Source of the DNA: Arthrinium phaeospermum
Taxonomy: Eukaryota; Ascomycota; Sordariomycetes; Amphisphaeriales; Apiosporaceae
Reading direction: 5' to 3'
DNA length: 64,000 nt
Assembly (NCBI GenBank): GCA_006503535.1
Contig: QYRS01000004.1
Coordinates: forward strand, 186,001-250,000
Shown piece by piece: positions 45,913 through 56,517 of the stretch (its first letter is position 1; each line of letters opens with the position of its first letter). The notes beneath the pieces were generated by a model. It had not been told where the DNA came from and did not search any database. It saw nothing but the letters and a program-made list of their open reading frames with translations. A program made the translations under genes and the position numbers.

Positions 45913-48222
45913 TCACGCAGCGAACCCGCCCGAATCCTGCTGCCGTGGCTCCCCAGCCGCCTCAAACGTCCCATTGGTCAGCCGACGGACCGCTTGGACG
46001 GACGACCCGTCCTGCAGCCAGGCCGTGACGTGTCCCCTTTCCTCCATGAAGGCCACGGTCGAGTTGTCATACTCCCATTCATAGCTCGTCTGTAGGCAGG
46101 CAATCAAAGTGTAAGTAGCGAGACACCGCTGGAAGTAAGTATTAGGCATGTAAAGACGCACCTGGTTGGGACTAAGCTGCTCGTGCAGCCTAGGCGCCCG
46201 CAGCGCCTCCAATAGGCTCATGTCCCGGTCGAGCAGGTACCAGAGCGCCTGCACGACGGCCGTGATGATCCGCTCGCTGCCCTGCGCGCCCAGCGCCGCG
46301 TAGAACGTGCCGTTGGCGGCGAAGTCGACCAGGATCGGGTTCATGGACGAGAGGGGCCGCTTGCCCGGCCGCGGGTAGTTCGCCGACGAGGGTATTTCGC
46401 CGAAGAGGTTTTCTGGGGGGTCGTCGCCCGGCGGCGGCGGCGGGGTGGAAAAATCGTTCATCTCGTTGTTCAGGATGATGCCCGTCTCCGGGACCATGAG
46501 GTGGGAGCCGAAGGGGAGGTTGATGGTGCTGGTGAGGGAGATGGCCATGCCGGATGCGTCGGCTACCGAGAGGTGGGATGTCCCGTGGCTTCCAGGCAGG
46601 TAAGTATCTGGGGTGTTGGGAGGAGTGATATAGGGGACGGGGTTCAGCATACGTGTCTATCGCTTCAAGACCTTTTGGGTTGTAAACCGAAGGTGGTTGG
46701 GTGTGGTGATCAGAGATGAGTGAGCGGATGGCAGATATCGTGCGTTCCGACAACATCATCTGCTGATAGTTTTCGAGTCCCACATCGAAGCCAGGATCGC
46801 CAAGTTCCGTTCTCTACCCTCACATTAATCAGCTGTGCTTGGAGCTTTTTGGACGTTACTTGCCAGCCCATAGCCAAACCTCATGGCCTCATCAAGACGA
46901 TGCGTAGTCAGATTCACGTTCGAGGCGTCCCCTACACCGTCATACCCTTTCAAGACACTCAAGATATTCAACGCGACGATGCCGCCGGATGGGAGGCCAC
47001 ACCCATGAATGCGATACGGACCGTAGTCGATGGCCCACGCCTCCCGCCAAACGGGCCTGTAGTCGCGCAGGTCGTCTAGGGTCATGATGCCGCCCGCGGC
47101 AACTACTGCTTTGACCATGCTTTCCGCGAGGGGCCCCGAGTAGAAGGCGTCGGGGCCCTCGTCGCTGATGGTTTGGAGTGTGGCAGCATACCTGCTTCGT
47201 CGGAGGACGTCGCCGAGCCCCAGGCGGGTGCCGTTGGGGGCAAAGTCCGATGCCCACGCTGGGCTGGTGAAGAGCTCTTCAGCGTCGTCGAGGCGGTCCA
47301 TATGCGTTACCAAGTCTTGCTGGATGGTGAAACCATCCCGTGCGAAACTGATAGCTGGCGCTAGCAGGCGCGACCATGGTAGACTCGCATACGTTTTATA
47401 CAAAAGCCCAAGGCCGCGGACCTCCCCCGGCACACCGCTAGGCATAATAACATTGTGTGAGAGATATAGCGATAACCATGGTAGCAGGGGCATGTGGACT
47501 TCCTTACCTGGCAAGGCCGCCCCAGAGCGACGCGTTGACATTATCCTTGAACATGCGTTCCGTACTTGCTGCCTACCGACACTCGTGGTCAGTATTACTC
47601 CGTCGGGAGATAAGCCGTATATATATAAGGAAGGTTCATAGGTAATAGTCGTTGGAATAATGTGTGCATCTGGTCTTCCTGAGACACTGGAAGAAACGGA
47701 GATAAACATTGGAAGAAGAGGTAAATGATGCTTCTCCAAAGTGGCGTACCGGGGCAGTTTCTCTGAAGTCCAAGAAGTCGTAGTGGCCTTTGACGTCTCG
47801 TACCAACGCCATCCCACCCCCTCCAATACCCGTGGAGTACATCCCTGGATCGGTATCAGATCATAGCTCTCTGAGCCAGCAACAAGAAGCGATGGAACAG
47901 TCCCACCAATGACTCCCAAGCAGAACTCGGTGGCGATGGCCTTCATCACCCTGTTAGTAAGGTGGACGATCGGACCCATCGTGGACAGCAATTGACCCAC
48001 CGCATCAACGGCATTTCCATTCAGCTCGAGTATCTCCAAGCCAACTTTGCTGCATCTTGCGTCCATGGAAGCCACGGCGCCCTTCTTGGCTGCGCCGGAG
48101 CCCGCGACGGCATGGACCGATGCGCGACCGAAGAAGGAAAGAGTCCCCCCGACCAAGGCCAGGAGCGTGACGACCGTGAGGATGAACATGATTGCGGTAT
48201 GAACAGCCCTTGTGTCAGCCAT
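45913..48222 (-). CDS. Membrane-anchored gamma-glutamyltransferase
   Basis: Eight exons (48222-48001, 47940-47907, 47844-47750, 47572-47508, 47437-46864, 46813-46653, 46588-46162, 46089-45913) join in frame to give 584 residues. An N-terminal helix (around TAIMFILTVVTLLALVGG) makes it a type II membrane protein. The family order is then clear: GAVAS, LNGNAVDA, MYSTGIGGGGMALV, DFRETAP, ASGVPGEVRG, then the small-subunit start HGTSHLSVAD. T387 is the expected autocleavage site and nucleophile. STINLPFGS and GKRPLSS follow. The enzyme moves the gamma-glutamyl group of glutathione to water or amino acids, at the cell surface or vacuole. The fifth intron is GC-AG. A read-through frame spanning several introns is misleading. 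Confidence 0.9.
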
Positions 48223-48595
48223 CGTTGTTAACCATGTCTGCCAGCCACTGGGCAACGTAAAGGAGAAAAATAAAACTAACTCGCATGGTCTGAACGCGGG
48301 ATAGATCAATAATCTCATCTGAACAAACTGCGAGTACCCGCATCCGGCGTTCCGGGACCCTGCAAGGGGTGCTGGGAGGTGGTGTGTTGAGACTGGGGTG
48401 GACTGGCTCCCGAAAATCGTGATTGCTTATTAGCCGGTAAGCACTTACACGACAGAAAACAGGGGTAACAATCAACTAACTGAACCACGGCATCGAGGGA
48501 AAGATAAAGTGATGTGATTAATTGGTTGAGCAATTTAGTTGCAATGCGCCGTATCACGTCCCCAGTCCGACGAATGAACCCAGGCCAATCACCAG
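48223..48595. other. Spacer, no gene seen
   Basis: Promoter of the gamma-glutamyltransferase gene and 3' flank of the HNH-like paralogue. Confidence 0.5.
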
Positions 48596-49948
48596 CTAGA
48601 ATAGGACGGGTAGTATTTGGGAGTTGTCTACAAAATAAAGGTTGCAGTTGGTCTCTTCATCTTCCTCGTCTTCCTCATCTTCCCTGTTTTCGTCCTCCTC
48701 GCCTTTCTCGTCATCTGACATGAACGCGCGCAGTGACTTATCTGACATGAACTCACGCAGTCGTGCCATGCGTTCCGCCTCCTCTCGAAGCTGACGCCCC
48801 CAGTTGGCGAAGTCGAACGCGGCGATCCACTTGGCGCCGTCCTCGGGGGAAAAGATCCCTTCGCTGCCTGCTTTCTCAATCAGGGCTTCGCCGAAGGTGG
48901 GATTGTCGGGTCTGCAAGAGACCGAAAACGGATGACCAACCTTTTCGGGTGGCGGTCCCCCAAACAGCCTTTGCAGGGTATCCCGGGACTCGAGGCCGTG
49001 GCGTATCGCCTGCAAGTGGTACTGGAGATTGACCACGTCGCGGCTCGGCAAGGGGTGGTTTTCAGGGTCGCTGGTCTCCAACACGTACACATCGCCTGAG
49101 CGGATCCGTGGGGGCGAGGCGCTACCCCGAGAAGGGGATCCCGTTGCTGCCTCCAGACCATCGGCTAACAACTGACCACTTGCCTCATAGATGGAGTCGC
49201 CGGACAGGAATAGGGGATCCTCGTCGTTGAAGCGAAGAAACTGCACCTCCAACTTCTTGCCCTCGTCCTCCGGCCTGTTGCATGGAAGGGGTCGGACGTT
49301 CACCCGGCACTCGGCCCACGCTGAGAAAAGCGACTTGTCGGCGGCGAGGTTCAGCAGGGTTTTGACGGCGCGCCCGGATAGCAGTTCAGAGACCGTCTGC
49401 GTGGACCGCCTGGGAAAGAAAGACGCGAGTATGGCCTTGAACCTACGCTGACGACGGCGCAGCGCCTCGTTAGTCTCGCCATATACGCCAGACTCCATCA
49501 TCTCGCTCGCGCCTCCCGACGGAAACTCCATTTCTTCCCCCATAAATCGCGCGCTCTCGTTTTTCCAAAGCCACACGAGCTCGGGGCCTACGCGGCAGAA
49601 CCAGGCGTGCACAGCCAGGAAGTCGCAGCCCGGATAGCCTTCCGGATCGGGCTCGTACAAGTCCAGGTAGTTGCGGTCGGTCCGGATGCCCCCGTCGAAC
49701 TCGGCGCACCGGAGAAAGCCGTGGAAGGCCCGCAGCTGGACTTGGTCCTGCGTGGCTTGCATGCGGTGGCGGAGGTCGGGGGCGTGCTGCGCCTGCCGAA
49801 TCCGCTGCTCGATCTCCCGCTTGCCGACCTGGGCGACGGGGTAGTACTTGCGGACGTGTTCGGGCGCGTCGGCCGCCGGGGGCTGGTTGGCTCCGCGTGG
49901 CGGCGGGTCGTTTCGGAGGTACGTCAGGGTGATTGGGGAGGCGTCCAT
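48596..49948 (-). CDS. HNH-family paralogue lacking nuclease residues
   Basis: An intronless 450-residue frame. Its N-terminus (MDASPITLTYLRNDPPP), the DQVQLRAFHGFLRCAE segment, the LKxQFL-type strand (LEVQFLRFNDEDPLF) and the RSGDVYVLETSDPENHPLPSR block align with the 53.2-kb protein. In that protein an HNH motif sits in the middle. Here the matching region (about 121-220) has neither the Cys-x-Phe-Thr...AHVIP part nor the second His: NIIPLDVSFHGIW there corresponds to NLAADKSLFSAW here. An Asp/Glu-only tail (DEKGEEDENREDEEDEEDEE) precedes the end. It probably folds like its relative but without nuclease chemistry. Role unknown. Confidence 0.72.
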   Translation of the reverse strand: MDASPITLTYLRNDPPPRGANQPPAADAPEHVRKYYPVAQVGKREIEQRIRQAQHAPDLRHRMQATQDQVQLRAFHGFLRCAEFDGGIRTDRNYLDLYEPDPEGYPGCDFLAVHAWFCRVGPELVWLWKNESARFMGEEMEFPSGGASEMMESGVYGETNEALRRRQRRFKAILASFFPRRSTQTVSELLSGRAVKTLLNLAADKSLFSAWAECRVNVRPLPCNRPEDEGKKLEVQFLRFNDEDPLFLSGDSIYEASGQLLADGLEAATGSPSRGSASPPRIRSGDVYVLETSDPENHPLPSRDVVNLQYHLQAIRHGLESRDTLQRLFGGPPPEKVGHPFSVSCRPDNPTFGEALIEKAGSEGIFSPEDGAKWIAAFDFANWGRQLREEAERMARLREFMSDKSLRAFMSDDEKGEEDENREDEEDEEDEETNCNLYFVDNSQILPVLF

Positions 49949-50100
49949 GGTCGAGAGGTGAACTTGTCAAATGACCCAAAACATGTATCCGTTGGGGGAT
50001 GATTGAGCCTTAAATGAATTGCATTTCATCGAGTAAATAAGGTTCTACCAATCCAAGGTTAGGTTTCCCGACGTGCAAACGGTAATCTGCTCAGTCAGTC

Positions 50101-51092
50101 CACTCCCTAGTCTGACGTATCTCCGTCGTCCTCCTCTTCCATATATGCCACCAACACCTCGAGGCGTCGCTTTTCGCGTTGTTTCTCCATTGCATGGTTC
50201 AAGTTGTCAATAGCACCGATCCACCTCAGGCCATCCTCCGACGGGACAACGGTTTGGTCGACAGCCTTCGTCACGACCGCTTCCTCGAAATCCGAGGTGT
50301 GCAACCGAAATATTGGCGAACGCAGCACCTCTGCGCCGACGACGCGAGGCGGGGGACCGCCAAACAGGGGTTCCAGTACACCCCTCGATGTGAAGGCATG
50401 TAGAGCCGCGTGGAGATGGTATTGCAGCGTGAGGAGCTCACGTTCGTTTCGAGCACGTATTATACGTCCCCGGTGCAGATGCGTAGTGGCAGGTCGCTGT
50501 CGTCTCTGGATTCCTCGGCTCCTTTGTGGTTGACTTGGTAAATAGAATCTGCGAAGGCCGGGTCTTCCGATTTGAACTGAGGAAACTGCAGTTACAGGTT
50601 AATGCCCTCGTCTTCCGGGCACGTAATAATGTATTACTGTCTTCTTTTCTTCCTCCTTTCTTACTAGAATTCAATACATTCGTGCCTGGTTGTACTTCGT
50701 TTTTACTTTCTTTTTCCTAGATACCTAAGAGCTCTTGCGCTTCGGTATAGCGGCGTATATTGTCATCCAGGAAGTTCCGACCGTCGGGCGGGTCGTAGAT
50801 ATACAGGTCATCATCAGGCCAAAAGAACAGACAGTTGACCTCGGCGCCTGGGCAGGAGAGGAAGGCAAGTAGGGCCCTCGGCTTGAGCTGCTGATACGTG
50901 GCTTCAACCTGACGCTGCCCGGTGATCCGATTCGTAAGACTGATCAACTTCTCGAGCTTCTGCTTCACATAGTCGGCGGCGGCGAACTGCCGGTGTAGGT
51001 AGTAGTGTGCATCACTAGCGGGAAGGGGGCCTCCCTGGATGGCGGCGGCTCGTTTCTGAGAAACGTGAGGGTGATGGCGGGAGGATCCATAG
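50101..51092 (-). pseudogene. Truncated HNH-family pseudogene
   Basis: The start (MDPPAITLTFLRNEPPPSRE near 51092) matches the paralogue at 49.9 kb but shifts frame within about 40 codons. The next segment, in another frame, reads through YVKQKLEKLI, LLAFLSCPGAEVNCLFF and YIYDPPDG to a stop at about 50717. The whole HNH core is missing. The C-terminal part resumes at about 50620 with QFKSEDPAFADSIYQV and ICTGDV, carrying two stops. It ends in a readable frame (FEEAVVTKAVDQTVVPSEDG to the stop near 50107). Order and orientation are those of the relatives, so this is a decayed third copy. Confidence 0.75.
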
Positions 51093-51559
51093 TTCAGAAT
51101 TGTAACTGTCGTTATGAACTGTCTCTTGTCTCTTAATATAATATCGTGGGAGTGGGAACAGGGTTGAAAGAAAACCACGAAGAGGCAGTCGCGTTTCAGT
51201 CAGTGGTACTGTTTCAAGGAATTGGATATATCGAGCTTTATCCATCACCTCAGGAGCATTGTGTTCTCCAGCACCAGGAGGAAACAAGCTTGGCTAGTGA
51301 GACCAACCAGACGTAAAAGTTTGGCTTGGATCTGGATCGGATTAGCACAGTATTTCTGTGTCTACTTAAGTGCTCCAGCCTTTCTCCGACATGTAGTGCT
51401 GGAATAGGGCGACACTTTCAGGCAGCCACCTGCTAACGGATTGTTGTAGACCCGAGACCCTAAACTCTTCCATCGATCCATTCATCCATCAACCACCACC
51501 AAATCTCACATTTATCATTGCCCAACACAATAAATACGTTCAATCGCACTTCATTGACG
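51093..51559. other. Spacer, no gene seen
   Basis: Divergent region between the HNH pseudogene and the DUF3669 gene. Confidence 0.45.
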
Positions 51560-52612
51560 ATGTCAGCCATGGACATAAAGGTGATATCGACACTACAAGA
51601 TACCGAGCTTCATTGTATTGGTGCAGGTGCCTGCGGTAGCGTCTGGTCCACCATTTACGACGATGATAATCATGCCATAGCTACTGCATTCAAGCGAGAA
51701 GATGGCGCCAAAGGCCGCTCCTTACTCAATGACTATCAAGTCCACCTTTCAATCACCCAAGCGCGACGACAATGCCCCGACCACATTTGTACTGGGTTTT
51801 GGATACCACAGTGCCATGGCTTTGTCCGACCTGAAGAACATCCACCCCGATTCCTGCAGAGGTTTCCGTTGGAGCATCAGCAGCCATGCAACATCTTAAT
51901 ATCGCAACGAATCCCACCCCTGAGCAAAACAACCCGGGATATCCTATGCGACAAATACTGCCCGCCTCGCTTCCTCGACCAAATCAAAGCCGATCCCAGG
52001 TCTGTCGATTGCATGATCAGACCCTATTTGGGCCGTCGCCGGGGTCCAGCAAGCAGTGGCCGTCAGTCAAAGTTCCAGTCATTTAGCCTGAGAAATCACG
52101 TCGTATCAGTAGACCAGATGGACGATCTAGGAATCACCGTCGAGATGAAAGAGCAGTACGCGGTAGCCATGGCTAAGGCGCTGGCCTTTATGCACTGGTG
52201 TGCATGCATCGACGCCGACGATGTCGAGTTTGTGCTTGCACAACCACCACCAGAAGAAGCCCAAGACGATACCCAAGAAAAAAACATGACCTGCTTCGAA
52301 TCCCAATCTCTCGGTCGACACTCACTTTGGATTCTCGACTTTGATCGGTGCAAACCTCTGGCCCTAGATGAAGAGGGCATAATTTTGGCCAAGAAGGCCT
52401 TCTACCGGAACGATCTCTACTTCCCACGTCCCGGGCGAGCCCATCCCGAAGACCAACGGCTATGGTCAGTCTTCAAGACCGCCTTTCTGGAAGCCAGTGC
52501 GAGCATCATCAAGTCAGATGCTTGTGGTGCCTCGGACACACCGGAAGACCTGCCCGATAAGCTGATGGAAGCCATAGAGTCTGGTGTCGGCTGTTCTTCC
52601 ACGACGACATAA
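51560..52612 (+). CDS. DUF3669 kinase-like protein
   Basis: A single-exon frame of 350 residues from ATG 51560. It has a glycine-rich loop (GAGACGSVW, 21-29) and a candidate Lys in AFKRE (K45). A helix AMAKALAFMHWCACIDADDV (203-222) corresponds to the usual catalytic-loop region. It then has LDFDRC (259-264) in the position of a DFG, and the family signature FYRNDLYFPRP (281-291). DUF3669 proteins are fungal and distantly protein-kinase-like; the canonical HRD motif is not seen, so activity is doubtful. It lies between HNH-family members, an arrangement worth comparing across genomes. The earlier in-frame TTG at 51518 is not used because ATG 51560 is the first AUG. Confidence 0.85.
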   Translation: MSAMDIKVISTLQDTELHCIGAGACGSVWSTIYDDDNHAIATAFKREDGAKGRSLLNDYQVHLSITQARRQCPDHICTGFWIPQCHGFVRPEEHPPRFLQRFPLEHQQPCNILISQRIPPLSKTTRDILCDKYCPPRFLDQIKADPRSVDCMIRPYLGRRRGPASSGRQSKFQSFSLRNHVVSVDQMDDLGITVEMKEQYAVAMAKALAFMHWCACIDADDVEFVLAQPPPEEAQDDTQEKNMTCFESQSLGRHSLWILDFDRCKPLALDEEGIILAKKAFYRNDLYFPRPGRAHPEDQRLWSVFKTAFLEASASIIKSDACGASDTPEDLPDKLMEAIESGVGCSSTTT

Positions 52613-53168
52613 GTAGCATCAATATAAACTTGATACGGGAATTGCAGGTCTTACGTGATTAGGTCCGCGTCTCCTCTGGGTTAACCCATAGGAAATGGGG
52701 ATGAAATTAGACGTCCAGGTTTCTGAGCTTTACCTCCCAGGTCTCCATGTACAAGAATCTTTTAGATGCGTACAGGTCTTCGTAGAATAATACGAGTAAT
52801 GACGCCGTCAATTTGAAGTAGGGAAGCTGACTGACATGGCCGAATCCTGCCAGCAACATTGGCAGCAACTGTCAACAACACTGCCAAAAACGGTGCCACC
52901 ATTTGATTGTGGCTGATTATTCCCTTGGAACTGTTTATTCCATTGAACACCGATTTAATTCTCCCATTTTCCTAATGGCATAAACAGACCCGCCCCACTT
53001 CCACCACACATACCTCCTACCACGTTTTATCCCACCCAGCCTACTAGGTCAATCGAACCATTTGGCAGAACTTCAGGTAATCAGTTGCGACCCGAGACTG
53101 CCTTTTTTTGTGTTCCAGTCAATAAAATCTCACACCACCTGAATGACAACATCCATCAAACCTACAAG
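52613..53168. other. Spacer, no gene seen
   Basis: Three-prime flank of the DUF3669 gene and promoter of the HNH gene. Confidence 0.45.
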
Positions 53169-54401
53169 ATGGATTCCTCACCAGCCATCCATTCGAAATG
53201 GATCGCCAACCAAGAGCCACCCCGAATCCAGATCCTTGACGAAGCACTCCCGCATACCCAGAAGCAGCACGCAGCTGCGGAGCACATCAAGCAGCGACTT
53301 GCGCAATCGATCGGCACGCCACGTTCTGACGATCGCGACCGCGTTCGCGCAGTGAAGGACGAGGCCCAGTTGCGACTTATTCTTGCCCTCCTCCAATGCC
53401 CTGACGCCGAGGTTTCACCCTTGGTTTTCGCCCACGAATCGCAACACCTCTATGACCCAGCCCGCCATTTCCCTCGAGATATTCTGAAGGACAACCAGTT
53501 CCTGTGCGCTAAGGCCAGAGAGATCTTGGAGCTGTGGATGGTTCCATTTGACCTAAACTTTGAGAAGAGGCAGAACAGGATTTATCAAGCAGCGCCCGGT
53601 GAGAGGCAGATTCCAGAGAGAATAGTGTGGCAAGGATACAGATGCGTCTTTACACACACGACGGCGCCAGTAGAAACGGCCCACGTCATCCCGGACCATA
53701 TTACCCGGCTGGATGCAGACTCGGGTTATCCACGGCAGTTGGAGGCATTCACGACGCTCCTCAGCTATGTATTCCCCGCCAAGATGGTCGACGAGCGAGC
53801 AATCAAGGACCTGCTCTCCGGACGCGGAAGGCCCAACATTATCCCCCTGGACGTGAGCTTTCACGGCATTTGGGACCGTTTCCGTATGATTCTACGCCCC
53901 ATTCCACTAGACCAGGGTGACGAAGCCGGCGGCGATGACGGCAAGACCTTGAAGCTGCAGTTCCTGGAGCTCGGCAAACAAGATCCAGCATTTGCCGACA
54001 CCATCTACGCCGTCGTCGACGAGATGTGCATTGCCGACTGTTGGAGACGTCCTGGCTTGCGCGCACCTGTACGCATCTGCACTGGCGACATCTACGAGTT
54101 GCAAGCCGAAGACCCCCGCCAACGCCCCCTGCCCAGCCGCATGCTGCTCGACATCGCCTGCCGTATGCACCAGCTGCGTCACGCGTTCCTGGCGAAGGAC
54201 GCCCTGCGCAGCCTCTTCCGGGGGTCGCCACCCACTGTGGCCGACGATGTCGTCGACGCGCGCTACCAAGAAGAGCCGGGCTGGGGCTTCTGGGAGGGTG
54301 TCATCAAGGGCGCGATCGAGGACCATGTACTGTCCGAGGAGGATGGATGGAAGTGGATTGTTGCTATGGAACAGCTGGACCGGGAAGATGAGGGCAATTA
54401 G
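53169..54401 (+). CDS. Fungal HNH-type nuclease-domain protein
   Basis: A single-exon frame of 410 residues from ATG 53169. The central domain has the fungal HNH_2 pattern: C159 in YRCVFTHTTAPVETAHVIP with H172, then N223, H232 and D236 in RPNIIPLDVSFHGIWDRF. Flanking regions contain an N-terminal helix with the QLRLILALLQCPDAEV segment and a C-terminal LQFLELGKQDPAFADTIY block shared with the two local relatives. Fungal HNH_2 proteins form large lineage-specific families; most are uncharacterised. Intracellular DNA cleavage is inferred from the motif. It is the only copy of the local three with all metal-site residues. Confidence 0.82.
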   Translation: MDSSPAIHSKWIANQEPPRIQILDEALPHTQKQHAAAEHIKQRLAQSIGTPRSDDRDRVRAVKDEAQLRLILALLQCPDAEVSPLVFAHESQHLYDPARHFPRDILKDNQFLCAKAREILELWMVPFDLNFEKRQNRIYQAAPGERQIPERIVWQGYRCVFTHTTAPVETAHVIPDHITRLDADSGYPRQLEAFTTLLSYVFPAKMVDERAIKDLLSGRGRPNIIPLDVSFHGIWDRFRMILRPIPLDQGDEAGGDDGKTLKLQFLELGKQDPAFADTIYAVVDEMCIADCWRRPGLRAPVRICTGDIYELQAEDPRQRPLPSRMLLDIACRMHQLRHAFLAKDALRSLFRGSPPTVADDVVDARYQEEPGWGFWEGVIKGAIEDHVLSEEDGWKWIVAMEQLDREDEGN

Positions 54402-55480
54402 CTAAAGGGTTACATTGCATCAGAAACAATGACAAAATCGAGCAATAGAGAATAGAACAGGATGGACTTGATCGGGGCAATCTTCTTCTTCTTTCTTCTT
54501 TCTTTTTCTTTTCGATTCGTACCAAGGTTCCCCGGCAGAAACAAAAGACTCACAAAGAGCAGGTTACCTCAAAAATGAATCTGTCTCGGAAAACCGCAGA
54601 TTATAGACAAAATACAATGTCAAAGTACAAAATTGCTGTGCGTGCAAATGAGATAACCGATGGGCGAGACCTTGCAAATGTCTGGTTATTCTACAGCCAT
54701 ACGTTGATTATTCGAAGCATATCCGATGGGATGGAAGCATTTCTCTCTTTTCCTTACTTGCTCCCCTTTGACCCCTATCCTTTGGCTGCATAAATGTAAA
54801 GATTACCAGGCTTAGGGTCGAATGGCCCAAAGTCCAAATGGGCCTTTATTAGAACTTGGTGCTATGCATGTTTTTGACTTCGCTATCAAGCCGCCATGCA
54901 GTAATCAAGCCAGCCGGATAGAAAGTAGTAATTCGACACGAGTAAGCTACCCCCTGGATATGGAAATCCAGATTATGTATCACCCATTTGACGCCTCTTG
55001 GAGTCTAAACACTGCCGACATCAAGATCGAGATTCTTCAATGCTGATTGCGTTTCCAGTAGGAAGTGTATCTGGGAACAGGATGCTTAACCTTTGTATAT
55101 CAACTGCAACCGAGACATCTGGATTGCCCGGAGAGATCCGACGTTGCAGGGATAGTGAGCCTTGGAGCGGATTACCCAATCAACGCTTATATTTCAGACG
55201 AACCCCACAAGGGGCGACTGAGGCTTAGCGCGCCAACGTCGATTTTGGGGGCCGAGCCAAGACCCGAACCCGCTGTCAGCTCCAGCCAAATCCAAAGCCT
55301 AATCCAACTCCGAAGCTGACTGAGAAATCCTCCGACACTCCCGAACCAAAGAAACAGGAAAAGCAAAACGCCCCGAATCTTTGTTCGTCTGGCTTCTTCC
55401 GGGTGTCCTATACTTTGCATCTGCTCCTAGACTGACAAGAGAATTGCACGTGGGGCGCGGCACTGAGTTATTTCCTGATC
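54402..55480. other. Spacer, no gene seen
   Basis: A 1.1-kb region with a pyrimidine microsatellite of CTT units (about 54481-54512). The promoter of the metallophosphoesterase gene lies at its end. Confidence 0.5.
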
Positions 55481-56494
55481 ATGAAGCTGTACGCCATTGG
55501 CGATCTCCACCTGGGCCACCGGGTGAACAAGGAGGAGCTCGCCAACCTGCGCCCGCACCCGGACGACGGCCTGATCCTGGTGGGCGACATCGGCGAGACC
55601 CCCGAGCACCTCGAGCTGGCCTTTGCGGCGGCGACGCGCAACTTCGCCCAGGTGTTCTGGTGCCCGGGAAACCACGAGCTCTACAGCCTGGTGACGCAGA
55701 CCAAGCTGCGCGGGCGCGACAAGTACCTCGAGTGCGTCGACGTGGCGCGGCGGCACGGCGTCAAGACCCCCGAGGACCCCTATACCATCTGGGAGGGCAA
55801 GGACTACGGCGACGGCACCGGCGGGCCCGTCATGATCGCGCCCGTCTTCACGCTCTACGACTACAGCTTCCGTCCCGCGCACGTGACGCGCGAGAACGCC
55901 CTCAAGTGGGCCGAGGACGCCGACACCGTCGCCTCGGACGAGTTCCTGCTGCACCCGGACCCCTACCCGTCGCGCGAGGCCTGGTGCGATGCGCTGGTAG
56001 CCGAGACGGAGCAGCGGCTCGAGGAAGCCATCTCGGCCTACGAGGCCAAGTCCAACAACCCTCCCACCACAGCCACCAGCCCGCAACCACAACCGCTATC
56101 CGTGGTCATCGCCAACCACTGGCCCCTGCGCGAGGACCTCATCTACATCCCGCGCGTCCCGCGTTTCACCCTCTGGTGCGGCACCAAGAAGACGGCCGAC
56201 TGGCACACGCGGTTCCGCGCCAAAGTGGTCGTCAGCGGGCACCTGCACGTGCCGCGGACCGACTGGCGCGACGGCACGCGGTTCGAGGAGTGCAGCCTCG
56301 GGTACCCGCGGCAGTGGGAGCCGGCGCGCGCCCAGGGGCTCGACATCAACGACTGCCTGCGCGAGGTGCTGCCCGGGCCCGCGTCGGCGGCGCCGGGGTC
56401 GCCGTCGACGGCGACGGCGGCGGTGGGGGTCGGGGCGACGGGGCCGGGGGTGGTGGGGGGATACGCGCCGCCGCAGTGGAGGCGGTATGGGTGA
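55481..56494 (+). CDS. Calcineurin-like metallophosphoesterase
   Basis: A single-exon frame of 337 residues. The five metal-binding blocks are visible in order: GDLH (7-10), GDIGE (35-39), GNHE (63-66), NH in VIANHWP (212-213) and GHLH (253-256). The sequence MKLYAIGDLHLGH opens directly on the first block, so the start is secure. The C-terminal 50 residues are Ala/Gly/Pro-rich. The family hydrolyses phosphoesters using two metal ions; the substrate here is not predictable. The GC-rich composition leaves long frames open in other phases, including a 398-codon one, which I consider shadows. Confidence 0.92.
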   Translation: MKLYAIGDLHLGHRVNKEELANLRPHPDDGLILVGDIGETPEHLELAFAAATRNFAQVFWCPGNHELYSLVTQTKLRGRDKYLECVDVARRHGVKTPEDPYTIWEGKDYGDGTGGPVMIAPVFTLYDYSFRPAHVTRENALKWAEDADTVASDEFLLHPDPYPSREAWCDALVAETEQRLEEAISAYEAKSNNPPTTATSPQPQPLSVVIANHWPLREDLIYIPRVPRFTLWCGTKKTADWHTRFRAKVVVSGHLHVPRTDWRDGTRFEECSLGYPRQWEPARAQGLDINDCLREVLPGPASAAPGSPSTATAAVGVGATGPGVVGGYAPPQWRRYG

Positions 56495-56517
56495 AGAGCT
56501 TTGGGGGGGGGGGGGGG
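56422..56517 (+). other. G-rich tract with quadruplex potential
   Basis: The end of the phosphoesterase coding strand has six runs of four or more G within 40 bases (56422-56460). Just past the stop codon is an uninterrupted run of 15 G (56503-56517). Confidence 0.75.

Noticed and set aside
46825..48318. A 497-codon read-through frame taken as the whole gamma-glutamyltransferase
   Set aside because: It includes intron translations and lacks the MYSTGIGGGG and ERMFKDN parts, which lie in other frames and are restored by splicing.
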